58,054 nucleotides of DNA from Gammaproteobacteria bacterium (GCA_020845935.1 JADLEV010000053.1:1-58054), one strand, 5' to 3'; counted from the stretch's first letter, positions 21,079-31,475 are shown. The notes: generated from the letters alone by a model not told the origin. Translations and numbers: made by a program.

Positions 21079-22146
21079 CTACGGAACGATGCCGGCGACC
21101 TCGGTGACGGTGCCCGGGTCATCGAGTTCGTAGCCGGGAACCGGCCCGACCAACGCGCGCAATCCCTCCCCTCGCAGCAACTCGATCAACTCCACGATCG
21201 GCGCGAGACTCAGACTTTCTTCGCGACAGGCGAGCATGTAGCGCTCCTTCGCGATCGGAAGGAACTCCAGCTTGAACTGACGCGCGGCCGGCTCGACGCC
21301 GAACGCGGCGTCGACGATGCCGCTCGACACGTAGGCCGCGACCGCCGCGTGCGTGAATTCGCCGGTGCCGTAGCCGTCGATGGTCGACGGATCGATGCCG
21401 GCCTCCTGCAGCAAGCCATCGAGCAGAATGCGCGTACCCGAACCCGGTTGCCGATTGACGAAACGCACGTCCGCGCGCGCGAGGTCGGCGATGGTCCGGA
21501 TATTCTTTGGATTGCCGGGCGCGACCATGATCCCCTGCGTCCGGATCACCAGCCGGATGATCCGGTTCCGCCGCGGCCGAAGCCACTGCGCGTAGTGCTC
21601 CCAGAGGCCACGCCCGATCGCTCCGAGCGGCACGTGAAAGCCGGCGAGATCGCAATTGCCGCGGCTGAGCGAGGCCAGGGCATCGACGCTGCCCATGTAT
21701 TGCATATCGATCGTCGCGGTGCCGTGGCGCGAGATCAGTTGCGGCAGTTTCTCGACCGCATAGCCGTGGCTCGCATGCAGACGCAACACCGCGCGCATCT
21801 CGTCGCGTGCCCGGCCGATCTCGAGATTCAGTTCGGACGCGACGTTGTCGAGTTGCGGAAACAGACTGGCATCGCTGCGCTGCTCGGCCCAGAGCAGCTT
21901 TTCCCCCAGGCGCGTCAGGCGTGCCCCTTTGCCGCGCTCCATGCGCACCAGTGGGCTGCCGAAGAACTCACCTGAGTGCCTGAGCAGATCCCAGGCGTGC
22001 CGGTACGAAATCGGCACCGACGCGATCGCGCGTTTCAGCGTGCCGGTCTCGTCGATCGCCCGCAGCAGGCGGAACAGGCGCGGATCGATCGTGTCGCCGC
22101 TCTCGCCCTCAAAACGCCACGAGGGACGAATCACTATCTTGTTCAT
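21079..22146 (-). CDS. ModE-type HTH regulator with periplasmic-binding-protein-like effector domain
   Basis: 355 aa; [36 protein letters not shown], then [26 protein letters not shown]-like domain; divergent from fdsG. Confidence 0.85.
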   Translation of the reverse strand: MNKIVIRPSWRFEGESGDTIDPRLFRLLRAIDETGTLKRAIASVPISYRHAWDLLRHSGEFFGSPLVRMERGKGARLTRLGEKLLWAEQRSDASLFPQLDNVASELNLEIGRARDEMRAVLRLHASHGYAVEKLPQLISRHGTATIDMQYMGSVDALASLSRGNCDLAGFHVPLGAIGRGLWEHYAQWLRPRRNRIIRLVIRTQGIMVAPGNPKNIRTIADLARADVRFVNRQPGSGTRILLDGLLQEAGIDPSTIDGYGTGEFTHAAVAAYVSSGIVDAAFGVEPAARQFKLEFLPIAKERYMLACREESLSLAPIVELIELLRGEGLRALVGPVPGYELDDPGTVTEVAGIVP

Positions 22147-22159
22147 TGGCGAAAACTCG

Positions 22160-22232
22160 CATATGGAGCGTTCAAGGAACGGCTGATATTCTGACGCTAC
22201 GATTCATTCTCATATGCAGGATATCACATATG
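22160..22232. promoter_or_regulatory. three CATATG hexamers in the regulator/fdsG divergent promoter region
   Basis: CATATG at 22160, 22211 and 22227; the last one includes the fdsG ATG. Confidence 0.4.
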
Positions 22233-22724
22233 ACTTCATCGAGCGCCGCCGTACTTCAAGATCCACCCCGCGACGTTGCCGCAGCGGCCATCGCGCGTGA
22301 AGGGCATCGGCGCGACGCCCTGCTGCCGGTGCTGCACGCGCTGCAGGATCGCTTCGGCCATGTCCCCGCGGAGACGATCCCGTTCATCGCCAAGGCGCTG
22401 AACCTGTCGCGCGCCGATGTCCATGGCGTCGTCAGTTTCTATCACGAGTTCAGAACCGCACCGCCCGGCCGGCACATCGTTCGCCTGTGCCTTGCCGAAG
22501 CGTGCCAGGCGATGGGCGCGCCGGCGCTTCGCGCTCATGTCGAGCAAACCCTCGGGGTCGGGATGCATGAAACCACCAGCGACGGCACGGTGACGCTCGA
22601 ACCGGTGTACTGCCTCGGCAACTGCGCGTGCGCGCCGAGCGTGATGATCGACGGTGAAACTCATGGGCGCGTCACGGCCGAACGCTTCGATGCTTTGCTG
22701 GCGGAACCACGAGGCCGGTCATGA
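22230..22724 (+). CDS. fdsG: NAD-dependent formate dehydrogenase gamma subunit (NuoE-like)
   Basis: Thioredoxin-like [2Fe-2S] protein, [11 protein letters not shown]...[10 protein letters not shown]; first gene of the fdsGBACD order. Confidence 0.92.
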   Translation: MTSSSAAVLQDPPRDVAAAAIAREGHRRDALLPVLHALQDRFGHVPAETIPFIAKALNLSRADVHGVVSFYHEFRTAPPGRHIVRLCLAEACQAMGAPALRAHVEQTLGVGMHETTSDGTVTLEPVYCLGNCACAPSVMIDGETHGRVTAERFDALLAEPRGRS

Positions 22725-24274
22725 ACCACACGATCTACATCCCGCTCGATACCAGCGCGCGATCCCTGGGCGCCGATGCCGTGGCGGCCGCGATCAGCGC
22801 GCAGGCGGCCAGTCGCGGTGTGACGATCCGCATCGTGCGCACCGGTTCCCGTGGCGCCTTCTGGCTGGAACCCCTGGTCGAGGTCGCGACGCCATCCGGC
22901 CGGATTGCCTATGGTCCGGTTCAGCCCGGCGATGTCGCCGCGTTGTTCGACTGCAACTTTCTCACCGGCGGCCCCCATCCGCTGCGGCTCGGGATCGCCG
23001 CCGAACTCGATTTCTTCAGGCGGCAGGAGCGGCTCACGTTCCAGCGCGTCGGCGTCATCGATCCCCTGTCGCTCGAGGACTATCTCGCCGCCGGCGGCTT
23101 TCGCGGGCTGGATCAGGCTCTGGCGATTGGCCGGGCCCGCACCCTCACCGAAGTGATCGAATCCGGAGGGCGCGGTCGCGGTGGCGCCGCGTTTCCGACC
23201 GGTCTGAAATGGCGCACCGCGCACGACGCCCCCGGTGCGGACAAGTACCTCGTCTGCAACGCCGATGAAGGCGATTCCGGCACGTTCTCCGATCGCATGT
23301 TGCTGGAAGGCGATCCGTTCACCCTGATCGAAGGGATGCTGATCGCCGGCTACGCGATCGGTGCCGCCAAAGGCTACATCTACCTGCGCTCCGAATACCC
23401 GAACGCCGAGCGTGTGCTCGCCGCGGCGATCGCCGCCGCCGAACGGCACGGCTACCTCGGCCGCAGGGTTTCAACGACCGACTTCGCGTTCGAGATCGAG
23501 ATCCGGCGCGGCGCCGGTGCCTACGTCTGTGGCGAGGAGACCGCACTGCTGGAAAGCATCGAAGGCCGGCGCGGCCAGGTGCGCGCCAAGCCGCCGCTGC
23601 CGGCCTTGCAGGGCCTGTTCGGCCAACCCACCGTCGTCAATAACGTCATCTCGCTGGCGAGCGTGCCGGCGATTCTCGCCCACGGCGCCGAGTACTACCG
23701 CGATTACGGCGTCGGCCGCTCGCGCGGCACGTTGCCGTTCCAGCTCGGCGGCAACATCAGGTACGGCGGTCTCGTCGAAAAGGCCTTCGGTCTCACGCTG
23801 CGCGAACTGCTGTACGACTTCGGCGGCGGCTCGGCGAGTGGCCGGCCGATCCGCGCGGTGCAGGTTGGCGGGCCGCTCGGCGCCTATCTGCCGGAAACGC
23901 TGTTCGACACGCCGCTCGATTACGAATCCTTCGCCGGTGTCTCCGCAATGCTGGGTCATGGTGGCATCGTCGTCTTCGATGACACCGTCGACATGGCACG
24001 GCTGGCGCGCTTCGCGATGTCGTTCTGTGCGCACGAATCCTGCGGCAAGTGCACGCCATGCCGGATCGGCGCGGTGCGCGGCGTCGAGGTGATCGACCGC
24101 ATTCTGGGCGATCGCGATCGGCCGGCCGCGATCGCGCTGTTGCGCGATCTGTGCGACACGATGACTCAGGGCTCGCTATGCGCGCTGGGCGGGCTGACAC
24201 CGCTGCCGGTGTTGAGCGCGCTCGAACATTTCCCGGAAGACTTTGCCATTCGCCCGCGGACGCACGCCGCCTGA
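22721..24274 (+). CDS. fdsB: NAD-dependent formate dehydrogenase beta subunit (NuoF-like)
   Basis: 517 aa; [48 protein letters not shown]. Confidence 0.95.
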   Translation: MNHTIYIPLDTSARSLGADAVAAAISAQAASRGVTIRIVRTGSRGAFWLEPLVEVATPSGRIAYGPVQPGDVAALFDCNFLTGGPHPLRLGIAAELDFFRRQERLTFQRVGVIDPLSLEDYLAAGGFRGLDQALAIGRARTLTEVIESGGRGRGGAAFPTGLKWRTAHDAPGADKYLVCNADEGDSGTFSDRMLLEGDPFTLIEGMLIAGYAIGAAKGYIYLRSEYPNAERVLAAAIAAAERHGYLGRRVSTTDFAFEIEIRRGAGAYVCGEETALLESIEGRRGQVRAKPPLPALQGLFGQPTVVNNVISLASVPAILAHGAEYYRDYGVGRSRGTLPFQLGGNIRYGGLVEKAFGLTLRELLYDFGGGSASGRPIRAVQVGGPLGAYLPETLFDTPLDYESFAGVSAMLGHGGIVVFDDTVDMARLARFAMSFCAHESCGKCTPCRIGAVRGVEVIDRILGDRDRPAAIALLRDLCDTMTQGSLCALGGLTPLPVLSALEHFPEDFAIRPRTHAA

Positions 24275-24306
24275 GGCGCCGCCGCACGACGACGGAGATA
24301 ACACCC

Positions 24307-27198
24307 ATGCTCTCGAAGTTTGATATCGATTACGGCACACCGGAGCGCCCGGCGACCGCGACCGTGGCCCTGGAAATCAATGATGTCGCGGTCAGCGTGC
24401 CGGCCGGCACCTCGGTGTTGCGCGCCGCGCAGCAGGCGGGGCATCCGATCCCCAAGCTGTGCGCGACCGAATGCCTCGAACCGTTCGGCTCGTGTCGCCT
24501 GTGCGTCGTCGAGATCGCGGGCCGCAAGGGTTATCCGGCCTCGTGTACCACACCGGTCGAACCCGGCATGAAGGTGCGCACGCAATCCCCCGAATTGGCG
24601 AAGCTGCGGCGCGGCGTGATGGAGCTGTACATTTCCGATCACCCGCTGGAATGCCTCACCTGCGCCGCCAACGGCAACTGCCAGTTGCAGGACATGGCCG
24701 GCACGGTCGGTTTGCGTGAGGTCCGCTACGACGCCGCCGGCGCGAATCACGTCCGCGACAGCCGCAAGGATGAATCCAACCCGTACTTCAGTTATGACCC
24801 GTCGAAGTGCATCGTCTGCAGCCGTTGTGTCCGCGCCTGCGCCGACGTGCAGGGAACGTTCGCGCTGACGATCGACGGGCGTGGCTTCGCGTCGCGCATC
24901 GTGGCCGGCCAGAACGAGAGTTTCCTCGCCTCCGAGTGCGTCTCGTGCGGCGCCTGCGTCCAGGCCTGCCCGACCGCGACGCTGATCGAGAAATCGATCA
25001 GTGACGCAGGACAACCCGATCGCAGCATCATCACGACCTGCGCCTATTGCGGCGTCGGCTGTTCCCTGCGCGCGGAACTCAAGGGCAATCAACTGGTGCG
25101 GATGCTCCCCAACCAGGACGGTCACGCCAACCACGGTCACGCCTGCGTCAAGGGCCGCTTTGCCTGGGGTTATGCCACGCACGCGGATCGCATCACCAAA
25201 CCGATGATCCGCTCGAGCATCACCGAGCCCTGGCGCGAAGTCAGCTGGGACGAGGCGATCGCCTACGCGGCCCGGGAGATGCGGCGGATCCAGCGGGACT
25301 ATGGCCGCGACGCGGTCGGCGTCACGACCTCCTCGCGCTGCACCAATGAAGAGACCTATCTGGTGCAGAAACTGGCGCGCGCGGCGTTCGGCAACAACAA
25401 CACCGATACCTGCGCGCGGGTCTGCCATGCACCGACTGGCTACGGCTTGAAGGTGACGCTTGGCGAATCGGCGGGCACGCAGGATTTCGATTCGGTGGAT
25501 CAGACCGAGGTCATCGTCGTGCTCGGCGCCAACCCGACCGATGCCCATCCGGTGTTCGGCTCGCAGCTCAAGCGCCGCTTGCGGCAAGGCGCCCGGCTGA
25601 TCGTGATCGATCCGCGCTCCATTGATCTGGTCGATGCACCGCATGTGCGCGCGGCGTATCACCTGCAACTGCGACCGGGCACCAACGTCGCCGTCCTTAA
25701 TGCGCTGGCTCACGTCATCGTCACGGAAGGATTGGCGAACGAGCGCTTCGTCGCCGAGCGCTGCGAAGCCGATGCCTATGCCAAGTGGAAGACCTTCATC
25801 GCCCGCCCCGAGAATTCACCCGAGGCGATGGCCGACATCACCAAGGTCCCGGCGCCGCTGGTGCGTGAGGCGGCCCGGCTGTATGCCACCGGCGGCAATG
25901 CCGCCATCTACTACGGGCTTGGCGTCACGGAGCACTCGCAGGGTTCGACCGCGGTCATGGCCATCGCCAATCTCGCGATGCTGACCGGCAACATCGGCCG
26001 CCCCGGCGTCGGCGTCAATCCAATGCGCGGGCAGAACAATGTCCAGGGCTCGTGTGACATGGGTTCGTTCCCAGAATCCTTTCCCGGCTACCGCCATGTC
26101 TCCGACGCGGCAACGCGCCAGCTGTTCGAGGCCGAATGGGGCGTCACGCTGCAACACGAACCCGGGCTGCGGCTCGGCAACATGCTGGATGCCGCACTCG
26201 ATGGCAGCTTCAAGGGGCTGTACGTCCAGGGCGAGGACATCGTGCAGTCCGATCCGAACACGACCCATGTGACGGCAGCCCTCGCGGCGCTGGAATGCCT
26301 CGTCGTGCAGGATTTGTTTCTCAGCGAGACGGCGAAATACGCGCACGTCTTTCTGCCCGGTTCGACGTTCCTGGAAAAGGATGGAACCTTCACCAACGCG
26401 GAACGACGCATCTCACCGGTGCGCAAGGTCATGCCATCGCCAAGCGGCATGGAGGATTGGCAGATCACGCTCGCCTTCGCCGCCGCGCTCGGCTATCCGA
26501 TGAATTATTCGCATCCGTCCGAAATCATGGCCGAGATCGCGCGAACGACACCGACATTCCAGCGCGTGACCTACGACCAGATCGACGCCCAGGGCAGTAT
26601 CCAATGGCCGTGCAATGACGCCAATCCGACGGGGACGCCGGTCATGCACGTCGGCAGCTTCGTGCGCGGCAAAGGGTACTTCGCGATCACCGAATACGTT
26701 CCCACCGACGAGAAGACTTCAAGCAGCTTCCCGTTGCTGCTGACCACCGGCCGCATCCTCAGCCAGTACAACGTCGGCGCCCAGACCAGACGCACGGAGA
26801 ATGTCGCCTGGCACGGCGAGGATCTCCTCGAGATCCATCCGCACGACGCGGAGAACCGCGGCATCCGCGACCACGACTGGGTCGGCATCGCGAGCCGCGC
26901 CGGCGACACGGTGATGCGCGCCCGCATCACCGAGCGCGTCGCGCCGGGCGTCGTCTATACGACGTTCCATTTCCCTGAGTCCGGCGCGAACGTCGTCACC
27001 ACCGACAACTCGGACTGGGCGACCAATTGCCCCGAGTACAAGGTGACCGCGGTGCAGGTGACGCGCGTGTCGCAACCATCGTCCTGGCAGCGCAACCACA
27101 CGCGGTTCAGCGACGAGCAGCAACGCCTGCTGCGCAAGCGTGAGCACGCGCAACGTGCCGCGGCCGCCACCGAAGTCCCGGAGCGGCAACGGTCATGA
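24307..27198 (+). CDS. fdsA: NAD-dependent formate dehydrogenase alpha subunit (molybdopterin)
   Basis: About 963 aa; N-terminal [2Fe-2S], CSRCVRAC, CAYCGVGCSL, NNNTDTCARVCH catalytic Cys region. Confidence 0.96.
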   Translation: MLSKFDIDYGTPERPATATVALEINDVAVSVPAGTSVLRAAQQAGHPIPKLCATECLEPFGSCRLCVVEIAGRKGYPASCTTPVEPGMKVRTQSPELAKLRRGVMELYISDHPLECLTCAANGNCQLQDMAGTVGLREVRYDAAGANHVRDSRKDESNPYFSYDPSKCIVCSRCVRACADVQGTFALTIDGRGFASRIVAGQNESFLASECVSCGACVQACPTATLIEKSISDAGQPDRSIITTCAYCGVGCSLRAELKGNQLVRMLPNQDGHANHGHACVKGRFAWGYATHADRITKPMIRSSITEPWREVSWDEAIAYAAREMRRIQRDYGRDAVGVTTSSRCTNEETYLVQKLARAAFGNNNTDTCARVCHAPTGYGLKVTLGESAGTQDFDSVDQTEVIVVLGANPTDAHPVFGSQLKRRLRQGARLIVIDPRSIDLVDAPHVRAAYHLQLRPGTNVAVLNALAHVIVTEGLANERFVAERCEADAYAKWKTFIARPENSPEAMADITKVPAPLVREAARLYATGGNAAIYYGLGVTEHSQGSTAVMAIANLAMLTGNIGRPGVGVNPMRGQNNVQGSCDMGSFPESFPGYRHVSDAATRQLFEAEWGVTLQHEPGLRLGNMLDAALDGSFKGLYVQGEDIVQSDPNTTHVTAALAALECLVVQDLFLSETAKYAHVFLPGSTFLEKDGTFTNAERRISPVRKVMPSPSGMEDWQITLAFAAALGYPMNYSHPSEIMAEIARTTPTFQRVTYDQIDAQGSIQWPCNDANPTGTPVMHVGSFVRGKGYFAITEYVPTDEKTSSSFPLLLTTGRILSQYNVGAQTRRTENVAWHGEDLLEIHPHDAENRGIRDHDWVGIASRAGDTVMRARITERVAPGVVYTTFHFPESGANVVTTDNSDWATNCPEYKVTAVQVTRVSQPSSWQRNHTRFSDEQQRLLRKREHAQRAAAATEVPERQRS

Positions 27199-28019
27199 CC
27201 GGCGGAGCGATCATCGAAGTGCCCGCCGTGCGCTGGGCCGACGGGCGCCTGCAGCAGACCTGCGACGCCGTTGCGAACGAGACTGGACTCGCCCTCGTCT
27301 ACAACGGGCAGCCGTTCGCGGTGATGATGGTGACGCCGGTAGACATCGAGGACTTCGTGCTCGGCTTCAGCCTGAGCGAAGGGGTCATCGCCCGACCCGA
27401 CGAATTGCTGCGAACGCGCATCGGCATCGTGCCTGATGGAATCGAGGCGAACGTCGAGATCGCCGCCAGGCGTTATCGCACGCTCGACCTCAAAGAACGG
27501 ATGCTCAGCGGCCGCGTCGGCTGCGGCTTGTGCGGTGCCCAGACGCTGGCGCAGGCGATGCGCCATCCGGCGCCGGTCGCCCGCTCGCTGGCCATCAGTT
27601 CATCGGCGTTGCATGACGGCATGGCGTGGCTGTCGCGGCTGCAACCGCTCAACGCCAGGACCGGTGCGCTGCACGCCGCCGGCTGGCTGGATCCGCATGG
27701 CCGCCTGCTGTTGGCGCGTGAGGATGTCGGCCGGCATAACGCGCTCGACAAGCTGATCGGCGCGCTGGCCCGGACGCGGCCCCTGCCGCTCGGCGGATCG
27801 CTGCTCATCACCAGCCGGGCCAGCCACGAGATCGTGCAGAAAGCGGCGGTGGTCGGGATCGAGATCGTCTGCGCCATCTCGGCACCGACGGCGCTGGCCG
27901 TCCGGGTCGCCGAGGAAACCCGCATCACACTGGTCGGCTTCGCGCGGGAGGGTCGCTATACCGCGTACGCGCACGGCGATCGCATTCACCCGCAACTGAT
28001 GGAGCGTGCCAGCGCATGA
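27195..28019 (+). CDS. fdhD: formate dehydrogenase accessory sulfurtransferase FdhD (FdsC)
   Basis: 274 aa; GRVGCGLCGAQTL CxxC and REDVGRHNALDKLIG motifs. Confidence 0.95.
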   Translation: MTGGAIIEVPAVRWADGRLQQTCDAVANETGLALVYNGQPFAVMMVTPVDIEDFVLGFSLSEGVIARPDELLRTRIGIVPDGIEANVEIAARRYRTLDLKERMLSGRVGCGLCGAQTLAQAMRHPAPVARSLAISSSALHDGMAWLSRLQPLNARTGALHAAGWLDPHGRLLLAREDVGRHNALDKLIGALARTRPLPLGGSLLITSRASHEIVQKAAVVGIEIVCAISAPTALAVRVAEETRITLVGFAREGRYTAYAHGDRIHPQLMERASA

Positions 28020-28228
28020 AAACCGAACACCTGGTCAAGATGGTCAATCAGATCGAGCTGTTTTTCCGCAGCGAGCCGAATCGCGAGACGGCAATCGCCG
28101 GCATCGCCGGGCACTTGCGGCGCTACTGGGAACCGCGCATGCGACGCGAGATCGTCGCCCATCTCGCGCAGGGCGGCAGTGGCCTCGGCGAACTCGCCAG
28201 GGAAGCCGTGCGCCGGATGTCGGCCTGA
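28016..28228 (+). CDS. fdsD: formate dehydrogenase delta subunit
   Basis: 70 aa; MVNQIELFFRSEPNRETAIAGIAGHLRRYWEPRMRREI; 4-bp overlap with fdhD. Confidence 0.93.
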   Translation: MKTEHLVKMVNQIELFFRSEPNRETAIAGIAGHLRRYWEPRMRREIVAHLAQGGSGLGELAREAVRRMSA

Positions 28229-28262
28229 GCCGTCATCCCGGCGCAAGCCGGCAAGGCCTCGT
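28229..28262. repeat. short copy of dispersed intergenic repeat (GTCATCCCGGCGCAAGCCGG)
   Basis: Matches the CGTC[A/G]TCCCGGCG...CCGG core seen at 30275 and 31376; reverse translation gives the ...PACAGMT signature. Confidence 0.55.
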
Positions 28263-28279
28263 GGCGCGCCGTGGACGCG

Positions 28280-29641
28280 CTACAGGTGTGCCAGCCAGTC
28301 GAGCAGTTCGCGGCGTGCGTCGGCCGGCAGCGCCTCGAAGCCACGTCGCGCGGCCTGCGCTTCACCGTCGTGCCAGAGGATGGCTTCCTCGACGGTGCGC
28401 GCCCGACCATCGTGCAGCAGCGTCGGCGGACTGACGGCCCGAGCGGTGTAGGCGACCGCCCACAGCGGCGCCGTACGCCAGCGCGTCGGCACGCTGCGGC
28501 CGGCGAGATCGACGTCCGCGAGTCCCGGGCCGAGATCGTGCAGCAGCAGATCGGTATAGGGCGCGATGGTGCCGCGGACCTCGTGTCCGGCGGGATCGGT
28601 GTACGCCACGGGCAAGATCGGACGATGGCAGCCGGCGCAACCCAGATCCGCGAACAGCCGCCGTCCGCGCGGCGCGACCGCATCCGCGTCGCCCAGCGAC
28701 GGCACCGCGAGCCATCGCTGGAATTCGAGCAAAGCCGCCAGCCGCTCATCCGCTACTTCCGGCTCACCGCCATTCGGCTGCGCCCGGCAGTCGCGCTGGG
28801 CCGTCGTGCAGTCGTCGGCCGGGATGTCGCTCGAGCCCATCCCCATCTCGCGCGCGAAGGCCTTGCTGGTCTGGTCGCGCACCGACACCGAGCCACCCTG
28901 CCAGCCGAAGCGGCCGAGCGTGCGCCGGCCGCGATGGTCCTGCCACGCGGCGCCGGCCGGCGGCGCCGTCGCCAGGATGGCATCGTCGGGGACCGCTTCG
29001 AGCAGGCCCGCGCCGAACAAGGGTGGCGCCAGCCGCGGCTTGAGCACCGTGCTCGCATCGAGCGCGCCGTAGCGCAGATCGGAGACCGTGTACTGCGGCG
29101 CGCGCAGCTGCCACGCCGTACCGTCGGCATAGCGGCCGCTGCGCACCTGGTAGCGCACCGTGACCGTGGCTTCCGGCGCCAGGCCGTCGATCGCGGCGGT
29201 ATTGAGAACGTGGCCGTAGCCGGAATTCAAATCGGGCGCTGCGCTCGACGCCCCCGGCGTTTCGAGTTGGACGACGAGCGAGCCGCCAACACCGCCGTCG
29301 GCCAGCGGCCCACGACCGCGCGCGCCCTCGGTATGGCAGGAGTCGCAGGCGCCGGCGTTGTACAGCGGTCCGACACCATCGATGCGCGCCGCGTCCCGCG
29401 TGCCGGCCGGCAGCCAGTGCGTGTTGAATACCGCGTGGCCGAAGTCATAGCGCGCCCGCGCGGCAGCGTCCAGCGCCTGCCAGGACGGCGGGTCATGGGC
29501 GTCCTTGAATACCGCACGGCCCAGCGATCCGTCAGCCGCCGCAGCCGCGTCCGCCAGCACCTGCTGCGACAGCGTCGCAAGCCACACGGCCGCCATCACG
29601 ACCCGGATTCCCTGACCGCGCATCGTCGTGCCGTCAGTCAT
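28280..29641 (-). CDS. di-haem c-type oxidoreductase (DUF1111/di-haem thiol oxidoreductase family)
   Basis: 453 aa; signal peptide; CDSCHTEGARGRGPL and CAGCHRP haem motifs. Confidence 0.9.
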   Translation of the reverse strand: MTDGTTMRGQGIRVVMAAVWLATLSQQVLADAAAAADGSLGRAVFKDAHDPPSWQALDAAARARYDFGHAVFNTHWLPAGTRDAARIDGVGPLYNAGACDSCHTEGARGRGPLADGGVGGSLVVQLETPGASSAAPDLNSGYGHVLNTAAIDGLAPEATVTVRYQVRSGRYADGTAWQLRAPQYTVSDLRYGALDASTVLKPRLAPPLFGAGLLEAVPDDAILATAPPAGAAWQDHRGRRTLGRFGWQGGSVSVRDQTSKAFAREMGMGSSDIPADDCTTAQRDCRAQPNGGEPEVADERLAALLEFQRWLAVPSLGDADAVAPRGRRLFADLGCAGCHRPILPVAYTDPAGHEVRGTIAPYTDLLLHDLGPGLADVDLAGRSVPTRWRTAPLWAVAYTARAVSPPTLLHDGRARTVEEAILWHDGEAQAARRGFEALPADARRELLDWLAHL

Positions 29642-30182
29642 TCGCGGCCGGTGCCTGTGTCAGCGCGACGCTCACGCTCTGCGGGGCACTGGCGCTGAGT
29701 TGCAGCAGATACGAGCCGGCCTGCGGCAGATCGTATTCGACGATTTTGTGCGGCGCCTGACAGCCCTGCACGCCGCGAAAGTCGCGCGAGGACAGCAGCT
29801 GGTTGTCGCTGACGAGGTCGATCCAGACGGCACTGCCAGCCGCCACGCGGTACCGGCCCGGCTGCGGTACCGTGAAGCGCACCAACCCGGCGTGGGCGCC
29901 GTCGTTGAGACGCTGCTTGCCTGGTTCAGCGGCAAACTGCACGGCCGGCTGCTCCGCAAGCTGCACCGTATAGAGGCGCGCCACCGCGAGCGCCGGCGCC
30001 GCGCCGGCATCGAGACCGGCGGTCACGGCAACGCCGTTGCCGGCGAATATTTCGCGCTCTTGCGCCACGGGCCAGGTGAAGTCGTCGCAAGGATCGGCGG
30101 CCCACGCCGCCGGCGCGGCGGCGGTCAACAGCGCCAGCACCAGGGGCGCAGCACATCGTGCATGTATATAGATCAATGACAT
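29634..30182 (-). CDS. secreted protein of unknown function
   Basis: Start chosen at 30182 because AGGAG precedes it; signal peptide LVLALLTAAAPAAWAADPCDDFTWPV; overlaps the di-haem gene by 8 bp; the longer ORF upstream reads through a repeat. Confidence 0.7.
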   Translation of the reverse strand: MSLIYIHARCAAPLVLALLTAAAPAAWAADPCDDFTWPVAQEREIFAGNGVAVTAGLDAGAAPALAVARLYTVQLAEQPAVQFAAEPGKQRLNDGAHAGLVRFTVPQPGRYRVAAGSAVWIDLVSDNQLLSSRDFRGVQGCQAPHKIVEYDLPQAGSYLLQLSASAPQSVSVALTQAPAAND

Positions 30183-30274
30183 AGAAAGACTCCTGGGTAT
30201 CATTCGCTTCGCAATATACGACTGGTTATAACGCATTGCCTTCGGAATGCTCTGATTACCCCCCCTCTCAACGG

Positions 30275-30335
30275 CCGTCGTCCCGGCGCAGGCCGGGACC
30301 CAGTGCAGCCCGGGTCCTTGCGACGCAAGGACTGA
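30275..30335. repeat. dispersed intergenic repeat copy
   Basis: GTCGTCCCGGCGCAGGCCGGGACCCAGTGCAGCCCGGGTCCTTGCGACGCAAGGAC; reverse-strand translation WVPACAGTT. Confidence 0.65.
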
Positions 30336-30394
30336 ATGTTCCGAGTCGTCGCCGCAGCGGTGGTGACCCACGTGGATCACCACGGCTGCGGGCG

Positions 30395-31207
30395 TCACAC
30401 GGGCACGCCGAGGATGACGCTCGATGCCTTGAAGATGGCGGAAACCGTCTTGCCTACCTCCAAGCCAAGCGCTGCGCTGCTTTCGTTGGTCACGATCGCC
30501 GCCACGGAACCGCCGCGCGCCAATTCGAGCACGACTTCCGTGTTCACCGCGCCTGGTTGCACGTGCGCGATGGTTCCGGTCAGCCGATTGCGCGCCGAAA
30601 ACCTGGCGCCTTCGGCGTCGGTGACCAGAATGATCGACGACGCCTTGATCAGGGCGAATGCCTCGGATCCGACCCGCAGACCAAGATTCTCGACGCTGCC
30701 ATGCGTCACGATGGCGATCAGTTTCTGACCACCGGGGACTTCCAGCTCGATTTCATCGTTGACCGCGCCCGGCTTCACCGCCGCGACCGTGCCAAAGAAT
30801 TCATTGCGGGCACTGGTTTTCATGCTCATCCTCCGGATCAACAGGTAGTCGTTGGCAAGGTCGTCCGCCTGCCGTGCCAGTTGCTCGATGAAACGGCGGT
30901 GCTCGCGTTGAATCAGGCGGAAGTTCACCACGAGTTGTTCCCCGCGATGCGTCAGCCGCGTCCCGCCGCCGCCCTTGCCGCCGGCCAGCCGCTCGACCAG
31001 CGGCTCGCCGGCAAGATTGCTCATGGAGTCGATGGCGTCCCACGCCGTCTTGTAGCTCATCTTGGATGCCTTGGCAGCCTGCGTGATCGAGCCGCATTCG
31101 GCGATCTTGGCCAGCAGTTCGATGCGGCCGGGACCACCGAAATTCTCGCCGCCCACGGTCATCCAGACCGAGCCCTGCAACTTGATGTTGGTCTTGGCCG
31201 ATTCCAT
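30395..31207 (-). CDS. modE: molybdate-responsive transcriptional regulator ModE
   Basis: 270 aa; RIELLAKIAECGSITQAAKASKMSYKTAWDAIDSM HTH plus two Mop/TOBE domains (SARNEFFGTV..., SARNRLTGTI...). Confidence 0.93.
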   Translation of the reverse strand: MESAKTNIKLQGSVWMTVGGENFGGPGRIELLAKIAECGSITQAAKASKMSYKTAWDAIDSMSNLAGEPLVERLAGGKGGGGTRLTHRGEQLVVNFRLIQREHRRFIEQLARQADDLANDYLLIRRMSMKTSARNEFFGTVAAVKPGAVNDEIELEVPGGQKLIAIVTHGSVENLGLRVGSEAFALIKASSIILVTDAEGARFSARNRLTGTIAHVQPGAVNTEVVLELARGGSVAAIVTNESSAALGLEVGKTVSAIFKASSVILGVPV

Positions 31208-31375
31208 TGCTTTGCGTTCACTCCTCGCCGCCGTTGCTGCGCCCTGCTCGCCTCATGCGGACAGGATAACGCGACGCTGCGCGAGCGGAGCCATTTCCGC
31301 CCCGCGGCGCTCGTTGGCTCATCGTCTCATCGCCGCCCGTGGCAGGCACGAACCGAGGGACCTCTGCTTGGCCCT

Positions 31376-31475
31376 CGTCGTCCCGGCGTACCCCGGGACC
31401 CGGTGAAAGCCGTGTCCTTGCGGCGCACGGACTTCATATTTGGCTGGATCCCAGCCTGTGCCGGAATGATGGGTC
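31376..31475. repeat. two inverted copies of the dispersed intergenic repeat
   Basis: CGTCGTCCCGGCGTACCCCGGGACC...GTCCTTGCGGCGCACGGAC followed by CTGGATCCCAGCCTGTGCCGGAATGATG (inverted copy, translation WIPACAGMM). Confidence 0.6.

Noticed and set aside
24166-25713. 515 aa minus-strand ORF over fdsA
   Set aside because: Antisense shadow of fdsA.
30183-30398. N-terminal extension of the 254 aa ORF (HVGHHRCGDDSEHSVLASQGPGLHWVPACAGTT)
   Set aside because: Translation of an intergenic repeat; a good RBS and signal peptide start at 30182.
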